From contig NZ_CP139781.1 in the NCBI RefSeq assembly GCF_019679435.2, positions 3,939,753 to 4,003,752 of the forward strand: a stretch of 64,000 bases of DNA, read 5' to 3'. Positions 26,501 through 41,500 of this stretch are shown here, piece by piece; the first letter of the stretch is position 1, and each line of letters begins with the position of its first letter. The notes beneath the pieces were generated by a model. That model did no database searches. It saw only the letters and a list, made by a program, of their open reading frames with translations, and was not told where the DNA came from. Position numbers and translations under genes: made by a program. The stretch comes from Actomonas aquatica. Its GTDB lineage: Bacteria > Verrucomicrobiota > Verrucomicrobiia > Opitutales > Opitutaceae.

Positions 26501-29500
26501 GCCGGCTCGGCTGCCTTCATCGGCGTCGAAGGTCTCACCGTCGAATCCGACACCATCAGCATCGAGATCAACCGCGCCGCTTCCGACGGCTCGATCGTCA
26601 ACTACGCCACCGACACGCTCACGGTTGCCACCGGTCCGAGCACCTCGCGCGTCATCGACTTCAGTTCCGATGCGGGTGAAACCCTCCGCGCTTCCGGCAA
26701 CGTTCGCCTCGATGTCTTCGGCTTCATCCAGCTCGAAGGCGGTTTCGCTTTTGAGAAGACCACCCGAACCCTGACCCTCGCGGACGGCACCGAAGTCGAC
26801 ACCGAATTGCTCACCGTGGGTGGCACCGGCGTCACGGCCTTCGCCGGCGTCAACGGTCCGGTCGAATCCGGTTACGCCATGGGCTTCGCGCTCAGCGGCG
26901 CCGACTTCGCCCTCGCGCTCGCCAATGGCGAAGTCGACAACACCGCCGTCAGTTGGACCTCTCTCCAAGCCACCGCCACCAACCTCAGCGTGGTGGGTGT
27001 GCCCGGCCTCACGGTCAGCGGCGATTCCCTCTCCGTTGCCATTAACCGCTTCAACGGTTCGGTGACCGGCCGCGACAGCGCCGACCTCGTGGTCGATTAC
27101 GCCGACGGCGCCACCGCGCTCTCCATCGCCACCGGTCCGTCCTCATCCTTCACCTTCGATATGGAAGGGGCCAAGGGTAACCTGACCCGTATCTCCGGCG
27201 ATCTCACCCTCGTGGTGGGTAACTTCTTCTCGGTCACCGGCGGATTCGGGTTCGAGCAATCCCGCGGCACCGTCACGCTCGCCGACGGTCGTTTGGTCGA
27301 CGCCGATCTGCTCCTCATCGGTGCCGACAGCGTGGACGCCTTTGCCGGTCTCAACGGCGGCTCCTCCGACGCCCTGGGTCTCTCCCTGCAATCCGGCGAT
27401 CTCGCCCTCGCGCTGGTCTCCGACCGCGCCAATCCGGGCTGGCGTTGGATGGCCCTGCAGGCCGCCGCCGCCGAGGTGTCCTTCGTCGGCCTCGATGGTT
27501 TCACTCTACTCGGCAAGGGCCTCGTGGTGGAGATCAATCAAAACACCAGCTTCACCACCAACACGGTTCTCGCCCTCGATCTCGACGGCACCCTCGGCAC
27601 GGTCACCTTCACCCTCGGCGCCGACACCTCCTCCTTCGACATCGCCTCCACCGATGACGACACCGCCATCGCCGCCGCGCTCACCTCCGCTCTCGAAGCG
27701 CTCGATGGAGTAGGGGAGGGCAACGTGCTCGTCTTCGGCAACCGCGCCGACGGCTTCACCCTCGAGTTCATCGGCGACCTCGCCAGCGACGATCTCACCG
27801 GCCTCTCCGTCGCCACTGTCGATCCGACCCTCAATTCCTCGGTCACCGAGGTCACCGCCGCCGTCAACGGCATCAGCGAAGTCCAACGCCTGCGCCTCGC
27901 CGCCAACACCGCTGCCTTCGGTTCCTTCGCCCTGCAGTTCGGCGACCAGACCACCGGCACCATCACTTACTCCGCCAACCAGAGTGTGCTCGCCGCCGAC
28001 ATCCAGGCCGCCCTCGAAGCGCTCTCCAATATCGGCGCGGGCAACATCACCGTGGCGGAAGCGACCGGCTCCACCGCCGCCGTTCGCCTCTTCGACATCA
28101 CCTTCACCGGTGACCTCGCCGGCCAGGACGTCGCCACGCTGCTCGTGCGCAACGTCGTTTCCGGCATCTACGCCAACGCGCACTACACGCTCACCCTCGG
28201 TTCGCAGAACGTCACCCTGACCTTCGGCTACAGCAGCGACACCTCCGCCGTCGTCCTCGCCGCATCCGATTCCGACGCCACTATCATCGGCAACCTCACT
28301 TCCGCCATCGAATCCCTCGATGGCATCGGCGCTGGCAACGTGCTCGTCGCCGGTAACCGCACCGACGGTTACACCATCGAGTTCGTCAACGCCCTCGCTT
28401 CCACCCCGGTCTCCGGTCTCTCCGTCGCCACCGCATACCAGCCGGTGCAGACCTCGGTCACTCAGATTTCCACCGGCGGCACGTCGGCCAACGAAATCCA
28501 ACAGATCACGATCACCGCCAGCCTCACCGCCCGCGGCACTTACACGATCTCCATCGGTAACTACACCACGGCCAACATCCGCTTCGCCGGCAGCGACGTC
28601 ACCAACAACGCCCGCTACATCCGCCAGGCTCTCGCCGCCCTCCCGATCATCGGCTCCGGCAACGTCTCGGTCGTTTACGATCAGACCTCCACGATCTCCG
28701 AGCAGCGCTACACGGTTACCTTCCGTAACGGTGTCGCCGGCCGCAACTTCCCGACCGCCACGGTCAACAACACCAAACTCACCGGTGCCGCCGTATCCAT
28801 CACCTCCCTACAGGATGGTTCTTCCGGCGCCCGCGCCGCCCAGCGCATCACCGTCGAAGCCGATGAGGGGGGCCGCTTCCGCCTCTCCATCACCGACAAC
28901 GGCACGACCTACGTCACCGATTACCTCACCATCGGCGCGTCCGCTTCCGATGTGGCCCGCGCGCTGACCGCCTCCTGGAGCCCGGCCTCCTCCGGCACGG
29001 TGGATAAGGAAAACGACACCACCTACGTCATCTCCTTCAACCCGTCCTCCTTCGAGGGTCGCGATCCGTCGCTCATCGTCATCTCCGCGGTTCCGTCCGG
29101 CACCGCCGCCGTCGTTTCCCTCGACCAGGCCGGTGGCGCCCAAGTCACCCGCGCCGGCAGCCTGTCGCTCTCCATTTCCACGGTCACCCCGGGTGTTGCC
29201 GCCATCGGTGAAACCCAACGCATCGTGATCGACGAAGGCGCCCCGGGCACCTTCACACTTAGCTTCACCGTTGCCGGACAGACCTTCACCACCGCCGCCG
29301 TCGATCTCGACGCCGACGCCGATGCGCTCGTCACCGCCGTCTTCGATGCCTTCAAGGCCGACTACGCCACCCTCACCATCACGGTGCGCGAATACGGCAA
29401 TCGCACTTGGGAGATCGATTTTGAAGGCGACCTCGCCGGTCTCGATGTGGCCGATGCCGTCGTGACGATCAGCGTCACCAACACCGTCGCCTCCCTCACC

Positions 29501-32500
29501 ACCGTCCAAACCGGCACCACCAATACCAACGGCGGCGGCACGGTCATCGATTGGCAAACCGATCCGCTCGACGTGATCACCGGTCCGAGCACCACCCAGA
29601 CGATCAACATCGATGGTGCCGACGGTAACGTTATCCGGGCCTCCGGTTACGTGCAGGTGGAGCTCTTCGGCTTCGTCACTCTCGCCGGCAACTTCGCCTT
29701 CGAGAAGAAGGAGAACACCATTGCCTCCGAGGATGGCACCGCGCTCGAGGACTTCGACATCCTCACCATCGGCAGCGCCGACGCTTACCTCTTCGCCGGT
29801 ATTGGCGGCCCTTACTGGACCGACTCCAACAACGACGGTGTCATCGACAGCAACGACACGCCCGACACCGCCGGTGCCATGGGCATTGCCGTGGGTGGCG
29901 TGACCGCTGCCATCGCCGTGCTCAATGACCGCGCCAATCCGGACATCGCCTACGTGGGCCTCAAGGTCGTTGCCGACTCCGCCGCCATGGTCGGTCTCGG
30001 TGACCTCGCCACCATCGATGCCCGCGACATCACCGTCGAAATCAACACCGCCCGCGATCGCACCGATTCGACCGCGACGCCGACTCCGTTTGATTTCAAC
30101 CGCTTCGAGGGCGGCGGCCTTGCCGTTCTCACTGGCGGTGACACCCAGGTCATCGCTTACAACAGCGAGCTGCTTCGCATCCGCGTTGCCGATGCGACCG
30201 TCGCTATCGGCGGTTTCGTTTACATCCGCACCGCCTTCCAACTCGAGAAGAGCCCGTCTGTCGTCGAGGTCCTTGATGGCGGTGCGACGCGCGATCTGGA
30301 CGTGCTGCTCATCGGTGCGGACAACGCCTACGTGTTCGCCGGCTTGGGTGGCCCGTATTGGGTCGACTCCAACAACGACGGCAAGGTCGACGCCAACGAC
30401 ACGCCCGACGCCGACGGCGCGATCGGCATCGCCATTGGCGGCATGACCTTCGGTCTCGCGCTGCTCAAGCAGACCGGCGTGGCCGATCCGGCAACCTACG
30501 TGGCCTTCAAGGGCACGGCCGACTCCGCCGAGCTGGTCGGCATCGAAGACTTCCTCTCGGTCGGCGCCTACGGCATCATGATCGAGGTCAACACCGCCAA
30601 CGATCCGTCCGGCACCGTTGAGGCCGGTGACTTCAGCTCGATGGAGGGTGGGGGACTGACGATCGCCACCGGCGGTGTCGACGACGTGCTCATCGACTTC
30701 GATCACGCGCTGACCCGCGTCCAAGCAACCGACGCGCTCTTCCAGCTCGCCGACTTCATTTACCTGCGCGGTGGCTTCGCTTTCGAGAAGGGCGTGCCCG
30801 TGGTCGAGCAACTCGACGGTGGCGGCACCCGCGACCTCGATGTGCTGACCTTCGGCATCAGCAACGCCTACCTCTTTGCCGGATCGGGCGGACCTTACTG
30901 GGTCGACTCCAACGGCGACGGTATCGTCAACGGCGACGACACCCCCGACGCTTCCGGCGCTCTCGGTCTCGCCATCGGTGGCGTGAACGCCGCTCTCGCG
31001 CTGCTCAAGCAGACCGTCGAGACCGACCCGATCACTTACGTCGCCCTCAAGCTGCACGCCGACTCCGCAGCCTTCGTCGGTCTCTCCGACCTCTTGGTCC
31101 TCGAAGCGACCAACATCACCGTAGAGATCAACTACGCCGACGACCCCAGCGGCGTCGTCCGCGCCGGCGACTTCAGCCAGATGACCGGCGGCGGCCTCTC
31201 CATCCTGACCGGTGGCGACTCCATCCTCATCGACTTCAGCGACGAACTGCTCCGCGTGAACATCGGCACCGCCAAACTGCAGGTGGCCAGCTTTGTATTC
31301 CTCGAAGGTTCCCTCGCGCTCACCCGCACGCCGCAGACCATCACCCTCGCCGACGGCACCTCCGTGGCGACCTCGATGCTCAACCTCGGTGGTTCGAACC
31401 TCAACGTGTTCGCCGGCGTCAACGGTCCGGCCGACGCCGAAGGCGCGATCGGCTTCAGCCTCACTGGCGTCGACTTTGGCCTCGCACTCTTCACGCCGGA
31501 CGAAGGCCAAGACGCGCTCGCCAACCTCACCTGGTTGAGCCTCAAGGCCGAAGTGACCAGCATCGGCGTGATCGGCATCCCGGGCCTGACCCTCTCGGCC
31601 ACCGACGTGGCGATCGAACTCAACCAAGTTTCCGGTGCCGACGCCGCCACCGCCGATCTCCGCGTGGTCGATTACGGTGCCCAATCCATCACGGTCGAAA
31701 CCGGCCCGTCGTCTTCCGTCGAAATCGACTTCGCCGGCGAGCTCGGCCAGCTGATCCAGGTCAGCGGTCAGATGAACGCCAACGTGTTTGGCTTCTTCCA
31801 CGTCGCCGGTGGCCTCGCATTCCGCCAAGCCTCCGAAACGATCACGCTCGCCGACGGCACCGAAGTCGAAACCCGCGCCCTCACCCTCGGTGGCACCGGC
31901 CTCACCGCCTTCGCCGGCATCAACGGCCCGGCCGCCAACAGCGGCGCAATCGGCTTCAGCCTGACCGGCGTCGAGTTCGGTCTCGCGATCTTCAGTGAAG
32001 TCGTCGACCAGAACGATCCGTCCGCTGTCGCCGGTCGCTGGCTCTCGCTTTCCGCCACCGCCGACTCGGCTTCCTTCGACGGTATCCCGGGCGTGACCAT
32101 CAATTCCGAGAACGTGGAAGTGCAGATCAATCGCCAGCTCGGTCTCGCCGAAGGTGACACCCCGAACGTGGTCGATTTCAGCACCACGCCCTTCGAGCTG
32201 CCGACCAGCAGCAGCACCAGTTTTGAACTCGATCTCGACGGCGCCGAAGGCGAGCTGCTGCGCGCCAATGGTTTCCTCGAAATCGACCTCTACGGTTTCG
32301 TTCAACTCCGCGGCAATCTGGCCGTTTCCCGCACCGATGGCAGCGTCACCCTCGACGACGATTCCACCGTCACGACCGACCAACTGCTCATCGGCGGTGA
32401 AGACCTCGATGCCTTCGCCGGCATCGCCGTCGGCGGTGAACCGTTCCTCGGCTTCGAACTCGGCAACGTCGACTTCGCGCTCGCCATCCAGACGGACCAA

Positions 32501-35500
32501 GCCGACGCCACCCGCCAGTGGGTGACTTTCGATGGCGAGGCTGGCCGCGCCGCCTTCATCGGCGTCCCGGGTCTGACGGTCGAAGCCGACACGGTGAACC
32601 TCGAGATCAACCAGGCCGCCTCCGACGGCACGATCGTCGATTACGCCACCACGCCGCTCACCGTCGCCACCGGCACGGGCACGAGCCGCGACATCACGCT
32701 CTCCGCCGAAAACGGCGAAACCCTGCGCGCTTCGGCCAACATCAATCTCGACGTCTTTGGCTTCGTCCAACTCTCCGGCGGCTTCGCCTTCGAGAAGACC
32801 CAGACCCAGGTCACCTTGGCCGACGATACCGTCGTCGACACCGAGGTGCTCGAAATTGGCGGCTCCAATGTCACCGCCTTCGCCGGCATCGATGGCCCGG
32901 TCGATTCCGGCGCCGCCATGGGCTTTGGTCTCTCCGAGATGGACTTCGCGCTCGGCCTCTTCACCGGCACGGTTTCCGGCGAGAACGTATCCTGGACTTC
33001 ACTACAAGCGACGGTCGGCACCTTCGAAACCGTCGGTGTGCCCGGCCTCGAGGTGGATGGCGATACGCTCTCCATCGAGATCAACCGCTTCAACGGTGAC
33101 ATCGATGGCCGCGATTCCGCCGACCTCGTCATCGACTACACCGCGACCAACCTTTCCATCGCCACCGGACCGAGCACTTCCATCACGCTCAATATGGATG
33201 GGGCGCAGGGTAACCTGACCCGCATCGTCGGTAACCTCGACGTTTCCATCGTCGGCTTCGTTTCCGTCTCCGGCAGCTTCGGTTTCGAGCAATCCCGCGG
33301 TTCCGTCACCTTGGCCGATGGCCGCACGGTTGACGCCGACCTCCTCCTCATCGGTGCGACCAACATCGACGCCTTCGTCGGTCTCAACGGCAACACCGCC
33401 GACGAGCTCGGCCTGAATCTCGACAGCGGTGATTTCGCCTTCGCTCTCGTCGCCGACCGCGCCAACCCGAGCTGGCGCTGGATGGCCCTCCGCGCTTCCG
33501 CCGATGAAGCCTCCTTCGTGGGCGTCGACGGACTCACCCTGACCGGCAAGGGCCTGCTGGTTGAGATCAACCGCAACCTTAGCTCTTCCAATAACACCGT
33601 TCTCGCCCTCGACCTCTCCGGCACGCTCGGCGAAGTGGAGTTTGGTTACAGCGGTTCCACCAGCTCGCTCACCCTTACCCAGGATAGCAACGACGCCAGC
33701 GTCCGCGCCGATCTGCTCACCGCGCTCGCCGCCCTCGACGGCATCACCGCCGATGACGTGATCATCTACGGCAGCCTCGCTGAAGGCTACACGCTTGAGT
33801 TCATCGGCGCGCTGCAGGGCCAGGACGTGACCGGGCTGACGGTAAACACGACCGCGCCGACGATCACGACCGACGTGACCGAACGCATCGCGGCCGCCGC
33901 CGGCGTAAACAGCGTCCAGGAACTGCGCCTCACCACCAACGGCGCGGGCTTCGGTGCCTTCACTTTGACCTTCGGCAGCGAAACGACCGCTGCCATCACG
34001 CTGACCGACGACGCCACCGCGCAGGCCGCCACCATCAAGGCCGCCCTCGAAGCGCTCAGCGGCATCGGCACTGGTGACATCACCGTCAGCGAAGCGACCG
34101 GCTCGGTCTCCGGTGACCGCCGCTACGCCATCACCTTCGGCGGCAGCCTCGCCGCCACCGAAGTTGCTCTGCTGCGCGCCAAAGTCACGCTCTCCGGCGT
34201 GGTGCAAAACGCCACCTACACGCTGACCCTCGGCACCGCCGAATCGACCCTGACCTTCACCTACAATGGCAACTCGGTCGACGTCGCCATCCCCGAGGCC
34301 GCCTCCGACGCCTTCATTGCCTCGGCGATCCGCACCAACCTCGAGACCCTCGCCGGCATCGGAGCCAACAACGTCGAAGTCACCGGCACCCGCACCGACG
34401 GCTTCACCATCACCTTCATCGGCGCCCTCGCCGGCCAACCCGTCAACGGCCTCACCGTGGCGACCGCGCTGCCCGAGATCACCACCACCGTCGACATCAT
34501 CGGCAGCGGCACCTCCGGCCAGCTCGAGATCCAGGTCATCACGATCGACAACTCCAGCCTCTCCGGCTCGGGCCGCTACCGCCTCACCCTCAACGGTGAA
34601 ACCACCGTCGAGATCCGCTTCGCCGGCAGCGACGTTACCAACAACAAGCGCTACATCCGCCAAGCCCTCGAAGGCCTCAGCTTCGTTGGCGCGGGCCGCG
34701 TGACGGTGACCTACGACTCGTCCTCCACGATCAGCGAACAACGCTACATCGTGACCTTCGCCTCCAGCGTGTCCCCGCGGATCAGCGGCGTGATGACGGT
34801 CAACAACTCGGGCCTGCGCAACGCGACCGTGTCCACCACCCGGACCCAAGCCGGCAGCCTCTCAGCGGGTCAGTCCCAACGCATCACGATCACCGCGCCG
34901 ACCGGTGGCACCTTCCGCCTGCAGATCACCGACAACGGCGTCACCTATACCACCAGCGTGCTCTCCATCGGCGCGACCGCCTCCGAAGTCGCCCAAGCCC
35001 TCACCGCCGCCTGGACCCCGATCTCCTCGGGCACGGTCGAAACGACCGGCACCGACGTTTACGTCATCACCTTCAATCCGGACTCCTTCGAAGGCCGCAC
35101 GCCGGACACGATCGCGGTGCTCGCCACCCCGACCGGCCCGTCCGCCACCCTGACCTCCGAGATCACCGGCGGTTCGACCAAGAACCTCGGCGGCGCGATC
35201 ACCGTGGCGGTGACCATGACCACCGCGGGTCAGGCTCCGACCGGCGAGACCCAACGCCTCGTCCTCGGCCAAGGTGCCAACGGCACCTTCACGCTCAGCT
35301 GGGTGATCGACGGCACGACCTACACCACCGCCGCGGTCTCCTTCGACGCCACCGCCGACGAACTGGTCGACGCGGTCTTCAACGCGCTGAAGGACGACTT
35401 CACGACGCTGACGATCACGGTGACCGAATACGGCAACCGCACTTGGGACATCGAATTTGAAGACGACCTCGCCGGCCGCGATTTGGTCGCCGCCACCGTT

Positions 35501-38500
35501 GCGCTCACCCTCGACACCACCAGCGCCTCCCTCACCACCATCCAAACCGGCACGACCAATACCGCCGGCGGCGACACGGTTATCGATTGGAAGACCGATC
35601 CGCTCGACGTCATCACCGGTCCGGGCACGACCACGACCCTCGATATGGACGGCGCCGACGGAAACCTCGTCCGTGCCACCGGTTACCTCCAGATCCAGAT
35701 CTTCGGGTTCGCCACCCTCGCCGGTAACTTTGCCCTCGAGAAGAAGGAAAACACCATCGCCTCCGAGGACGGCACCGCCCTCGAAGACTACGACATCCTC
35801 ACCCTCGGGTCGGCCGACGCCTACCTCTTCGCCGGCATTGGCGGTCCTTACTGGGTCGATTCCAACAACGACGGTGTCATCGACAGCAACGACACGCCCG
35901 ACTCCGCCGGTGCGATCGGTGTGGCCGTTGGTGGTGTCACCGCCGCGCTCGCGCTCCTCAACAATCAGGACGCCCCGGACATCACCTACATCGCGCTCAA
36001 AGCCGTCGCCGATTCCGCCTCCGTGGTGGGTCTGGGCGACCTGCTCTCCATCGATGCCCGCGACATCACCGTCGAAATCAACACCGCCCGCGATCGCAAC
36101 GACTCCACCGCCACTCCGGACGTCTTCGACTTCAACCGCTTTGAAGGTGGCGGCCTCGCGGTTCTCACCGGCGGCGACACCCAGATCCTTTCCTACGATA
36201 CCGAGTTGCTCCGCGTGAACGTGGCCGATGCCACCATCGCCTTGGCCAACTTCGTTTGGATCCGCACCTCCTTCAACTTCGAGCGCAGCCCGTCAGTCGT
36301 CGAGGTCCTCGACGGCGGCGCCACCCGCGACCTCGACGTCATCACGATCGGCGCGGACAATGCCTACGTGTTCGCCGGCCTGGGCGGCCCGTATTGGGTC
36401 GACTCCAACAACGACGGTAAGGTCGACGCCAACGACACGCCGGACGCCGACGGTGCGATCGGCATCGCCATTGGCGGCATGACCTTCGGCCTCGCGCTGC
36501 TCAAGCAGACCGGCGTGGCCGATCCGGCAACCTACGTGGCGTTCAAGGGCACGGCCGATTCCGCCGAGCTGGTCGGTATCGAAGACTTCCTCTCGGTTGG
36601 CGCCTACGGCATCACGATCGAGGTCAACACCGCCAACGATCCGTCCGGCACGGTTGAAGCCGGTGACTTCAGCTCGATGGAGGGTGGGGGACTGACGATC
36701 GCCACCGGCGGTGACGACGACGTGCTCATCGACTTCGATCACGCGCTGACCCGCGTCCAGGCGACCGACGCGCTCTTCCAGCTCGCGGACTTTATTTACC
36801 TGCGCGGCGGCTTCGCCTTCGAGAAGGGCGTGCCCGTGGTCGAGCAACTCGACGGTGGCGGCACCCGCGACCTCGACGTGCTGACCTTCGGCATCAGCAA
36901 CGCCTACCTCTTTGCCGGTTCCGGCGGACCTTACTGGGTCGACTCCAACGGCGACGGTATCGTCAACGGCGACGATACGCCCGACGCCTCCGGCGCCCTC
37001 GGCCTCGCCGTCGGTGGCGTGAACGCCGCCCTCGCGCTGCTCAAGCAGACCGTCGAGACCGACCCGATCACTTACGTCGCCCTCAAACTCCACGCCGACT
37101 CCGCGGCCTTCGTTGGCCTTTCCGACCTCTTGGTCCTCGAAGCGACCAACATCACTGTTGAGATCAACTACGCCGACGATCCCAACGGCGTGGTCCGCGC
37201 CGGCGACTTCAGCCAGATGACTGGCGGCGGCCTCTCCATCCTGACCGGTGGCGAGTCCATCCTCATCGACTTCAGCGACGAGCTGCTGCGCGTGAACATC
37301 GGCACCGCCAAACTGCAGGTGGCCAGCTTCGTGTTCCTCGAAGGCTCCCTCGCGCTCACCCGCACGCCGCAGACCATCACGCTCGCCGACGGCACCTCCG
37401 TGGCGACCTCGATGCTCACCCTCGGCGGCTCGAACCTCAACGTCTTCGCCGGCGTCAACGGCCCGGCCGACGCCGAAGGCGCGATCGGGTTTAGCCTCAC
37501 CGGCGTCGACTTCGGCCTCGCGCTCTTCACCCCGGACGAAGGCCAAGACGCGCTCGCCGACCTCACTTGGCTGAGCCTCAAGGCCGAAGCGACCAGCATC
37601 GGCGTGATCGGCATCCCGGGCCTGACCCTCTCGGCCACCGACGTGGCGATCGAACTCAACCAAGTTTCCGGCGCCGACGCCGCCACCGCCGACCTCCGCG
37701 TCGTCGATTACGGTGCCCAATCCATCACGGTCGAAACCGGCCCGTCCTCCTCGGTCGAAATCGACTTCGCCGGCGAGCTCGGTCAGCTGATCCAGGTCAG
37801 CGGTCAGATGAACGCCAACGTGTTTGGCTTCTTCCACGTGGCTGGCGGCCTCGCCTTCCGCCAAGCCTCCGAGACGATCACCCTCGCCGACGGCACCGAA
37901 GTCGAAACCCGCGCCCTCACTCTCGGCGGCACCGGCCTCACCGCCTTCGCCGGCATCAACGGCCCGGCGACCAACAGCGGCGCGATCGGCTTCAGCCTGA
38001 CCGGCGTCGAGTTCGGCCTCGCGATCTTCAGCGAAGTCGTCGACCAGAACGATCCGTCCGCGGTCGCCGGTCGCTGGCTCTCCCTCTTTGCCACCGCCGA
38101 GACCGCCTCCTTCGACGGCATCACTGGTGTCACGATCGCCTCCGAAAACCTCGAAGTTCAGGTCAACCGCCAACTCGGTCTCGCGGATGGCGTCACGCCC
38201 AATGTGGTCGACTTCAGCACCGAGGCCTTCGAGCTGCCGACCAGCTCCAGCTCTTCCATCGCGCTCGAAATGAACGGCGCCGACGGCGAGCTCCTGCGCG
38301 CCTCCGGTCTGCTCGACATTGATCTCTACGGTTTCGTCCAACTTCACGGTAACCTGGCCGTCTCCCGCTCGGACGGCAGCGTTACCCTCGACGACGAGTC
38401 CACCGTCGCGACCGACCAACTGCTCATCGGCGGTGAAGACCTCAACGCCTTCGCGGGTGTGGCGATCGACGGTGAACCCTTCCTCGGCTTCGAACTCGGC

Positions 38501-41500
38501 AACGTCGACTTCGCTCTGGCCCTCCAGACCGACAAGGCCGACGCCACTCGCCAATGGGTCACCTTCGATGGCGAAGCCGGCCGCGCCGCCTTCATCGGGG
38601 TCCCGGGTCTGACCGTCGAAGCCGACACCGTGAACCTTGAGATCAACCAGGCCGCCTCCGACGGCACGATCATCGATTATGCCACCACGCCGCTCAACGT
38701 GGCTACCGGCACGGGCACGACCCGCGACATCACACTCTCCGCCGAAAACGGCGAAACCCTGCGCGCTTCGGCCAACATCAATCTCGATGTCTTTGGCTTC
38801 GTCCAACTCTCCGGCGGCTTCGCCTTCGAGAAGACCCAGACCGAAATCACCCTCGCCGACGACACCACGGTGCAGACCGAAGTGCTCGCCATCGGCGGCA
38901 CGGGTGTCACCGCCTTCGCCGGTATCAACGGTCCGGCCGACAATGGCGGCGCCCTCGGCTTCAGCCTCACCGGCGTCGACTTCGCGCTTGGTCTCTTCTC
39001 CGGCACGATCGCGGGTGAAGACGTTTCCTGGACTTCCCTCCAAGCCAACGCCGCCGGCTTCGCCATGGTCGGCGTGCCGGGCCTCACCGTTGGCGGCGAC
39101 ACGGTCTCCATCGAGATCAACCGCTTCAACGGCGACATCGATGGCCGCGACTCCGCCGACCTCGTCATCGACTACGTCACCGGAGCCACCAGCTTCACCG
39201 TAGCGACCGGCCTATCGGATTCCTTCTCCTTCAACATGGATGGCGCGAAGGGTCAGCTCACCCGCATCGTGGGCAACCTCGACCTCGATATCGCGGGCTT
39301 CTTCTCCTTCTCTGGTGGCGTCGCCTTCGAACAATCGCGCGGCACCGTCATGCGCAGCGACGGCAAGTCCGTCGACGCCGACCTGCTCCTCGTGGGTGCG
39401 GCCAACGTCGACGCCTTTGCTGGCCTGAACGGCGGCTCCTCCAACGAGCTCGGCCTCAAACTCTCCTCCGGCGACTTTGCCTTCGCCCTCGTCACCGATC
39501 GCTCGAACCCGAACTGGCGCTGGATGGCCCTCCGCGCCGAGGCGACTCAACTTCAATTTGTCGGCCTCGACGGCATCACCGCTGAAGGGCAGGGCGTTAT
39601 CGTTGAGATCAACCGTAATCTCAGCTCCTCCGATAATACCGTCCTCGGTCTCGACCTCACCGGCACGCTCGGCGAAGTGACCTTCGGCCTCGGCGGCGAG
39701 ACGGCCTCCTTCACCATTACGCAGGACAGCTCCGACGCCGACGTCGACGCCGCCCTCAAGACTGCGCTCGAATCCCTCACCGGCATCGGCGCAGGCAACG
39801 TCCAGATTCTCGGCAACCGCACCACCGGCTACACGCTGGAATTCATCGGAGCGCTGCAGGGCCAGGACGTGACCGGGCTGACGGTAAACACGACCGCGCC
39901 GACGATCACGACCGACGTAACCGAACGCATCGCGGCCGCCGCCGGCGTTAACAGCGTCCAGGAGCTTCGCCTCACCACCAACGGCGCGGGCTTCGGTGCC
40001 TTCACCCTGACCTTCGGCAGCGAAACGACTGCAGCCATCACGCTGACCGACGACGCCACCGCGCAGGCCGCCGCCATCAAGGCCGCCCTCGAAGCGCTCA
40101 GCGGCATCGGCACCAGTGACATTACTGTCAGCGAAGCGACCGGCTCGGTCTCCGGCGACCGCCGCTACGCCATCACCTTCGGCGGCAGCCTCGCCGCCAC
40201 CGAAGTCGATCTGCTGCGCGCCAAAGTCACGCTCTCCGGCGTGGTGCAAAACGCCACCTACACGCTGACCCTCGGCACCGCCGAATCGACCCTGACCTTC
40301 ACCTACAATGGCAACTCGGTCGACGTCGCCATCCCCGAGGCCGCCTCCGACGCCTTCATTGCCTCGGCGATCCGCACCAACCTCGAGACCCTCGCCGGCA
40401 TCGGAGCCAACAACGTCGAAGTCACCGGCACCCGCACCGACGGCTTCACCATCACCTTCATCGGCGCCCTCGCCGGCCAACCCGTCAACGGCCTCACCGT
40501 GGCGACCGCGCTGCCCGAGATCACCACCACCGTCGACATCATCGGCAGCGGCACCTCCGGCCAGCTCGAGATCCAGGTCATCACGATCGACAACTCCAGC
40601 CTCTCCGGCTCGGGCCGCTACCGCCTCACCCTCAACGGCGAAACCACCGTCGAGATCCGCTTCGCCGGCAGCGACGTTACCAACAACAAGCGCTACATCC
40701 GCCAAGCCCTCGAAGGCCTCAGCTTCGTTGGCGCGGGCCGCGTGACGGTGACCTACGACTCGTCCTCCACGATCAGCGAACAACGCTACATCGTGACCTT
40801 CGCCTCCAGCGTGTCCCCGCGGATCAGCGGCGTGATGACGGTCAACAACTCGGGCCTGCGCAACGCGACCGTGTCCACCACCCGGACCCAAGCCGGCAGC
40901 CTCTCAGCGGGTCAGTCCCAACGCATCACGATCACCGCGCCGACCGGTGGCACCTTCCGCCTGCAGATCACCGACAACGGCGTCACCTATACCACCAGCG
41001 TGCTCTCCATCGGCGCGACCGCCTCCGAAGTCGCCCAAGCCCTCACCGCCGCCTGGACCCCGATCTCCTCGGGCACGGTCGAAACGACCGGCACCGACGT
41101 TTACGTCATCACCTTCAATCCGGACTCCTTCGAAGGCCGCACGCCGGACACGATCGCGGTGCTCGCCACCCCGACCGGCCCGTCCGCCACCCTGACCTCC
41201 GAGATCACCGGCGGTTCGACCAAGAACCTCGGCGGCGCGATCACCGTGGCGGTGACCATGACCACCGCGGGTCAGGCTCCGACCGGCGAGACCCAACGCC
41301 TCGTCCTCGGCCAAGGTGCCAACGGCACCTTCACGCTCAGCTGGGTGATCGACGGCACGACCTACACCACCGCCGCGGTCTCCTTCGACGCCACCGCCGA
41401 CGAACTGGTCGACGCGGTCTTCAACGCGCTGAAGGACGACTTCACGACGCTGACGATCACGGTGACCGAATACGGCAACCGCACTTGGGACATCGAATTT

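Noticed and set aside
28808..32770. Long minus-strand frames opposite the giant gene, such as this one of 1,320 codons and others at 36293-39043, 42203-45133, 50831-54088, 55928-59728 and 60404-63589
   Set aside because: They lie in the frame where C-ending third positions of the plus-strand codons remove stops. Their proteins are low-complexity Gly/Val/Asp/Glu-rich strings that repeat when the plus-strand modules repeat, with no domain motifs.
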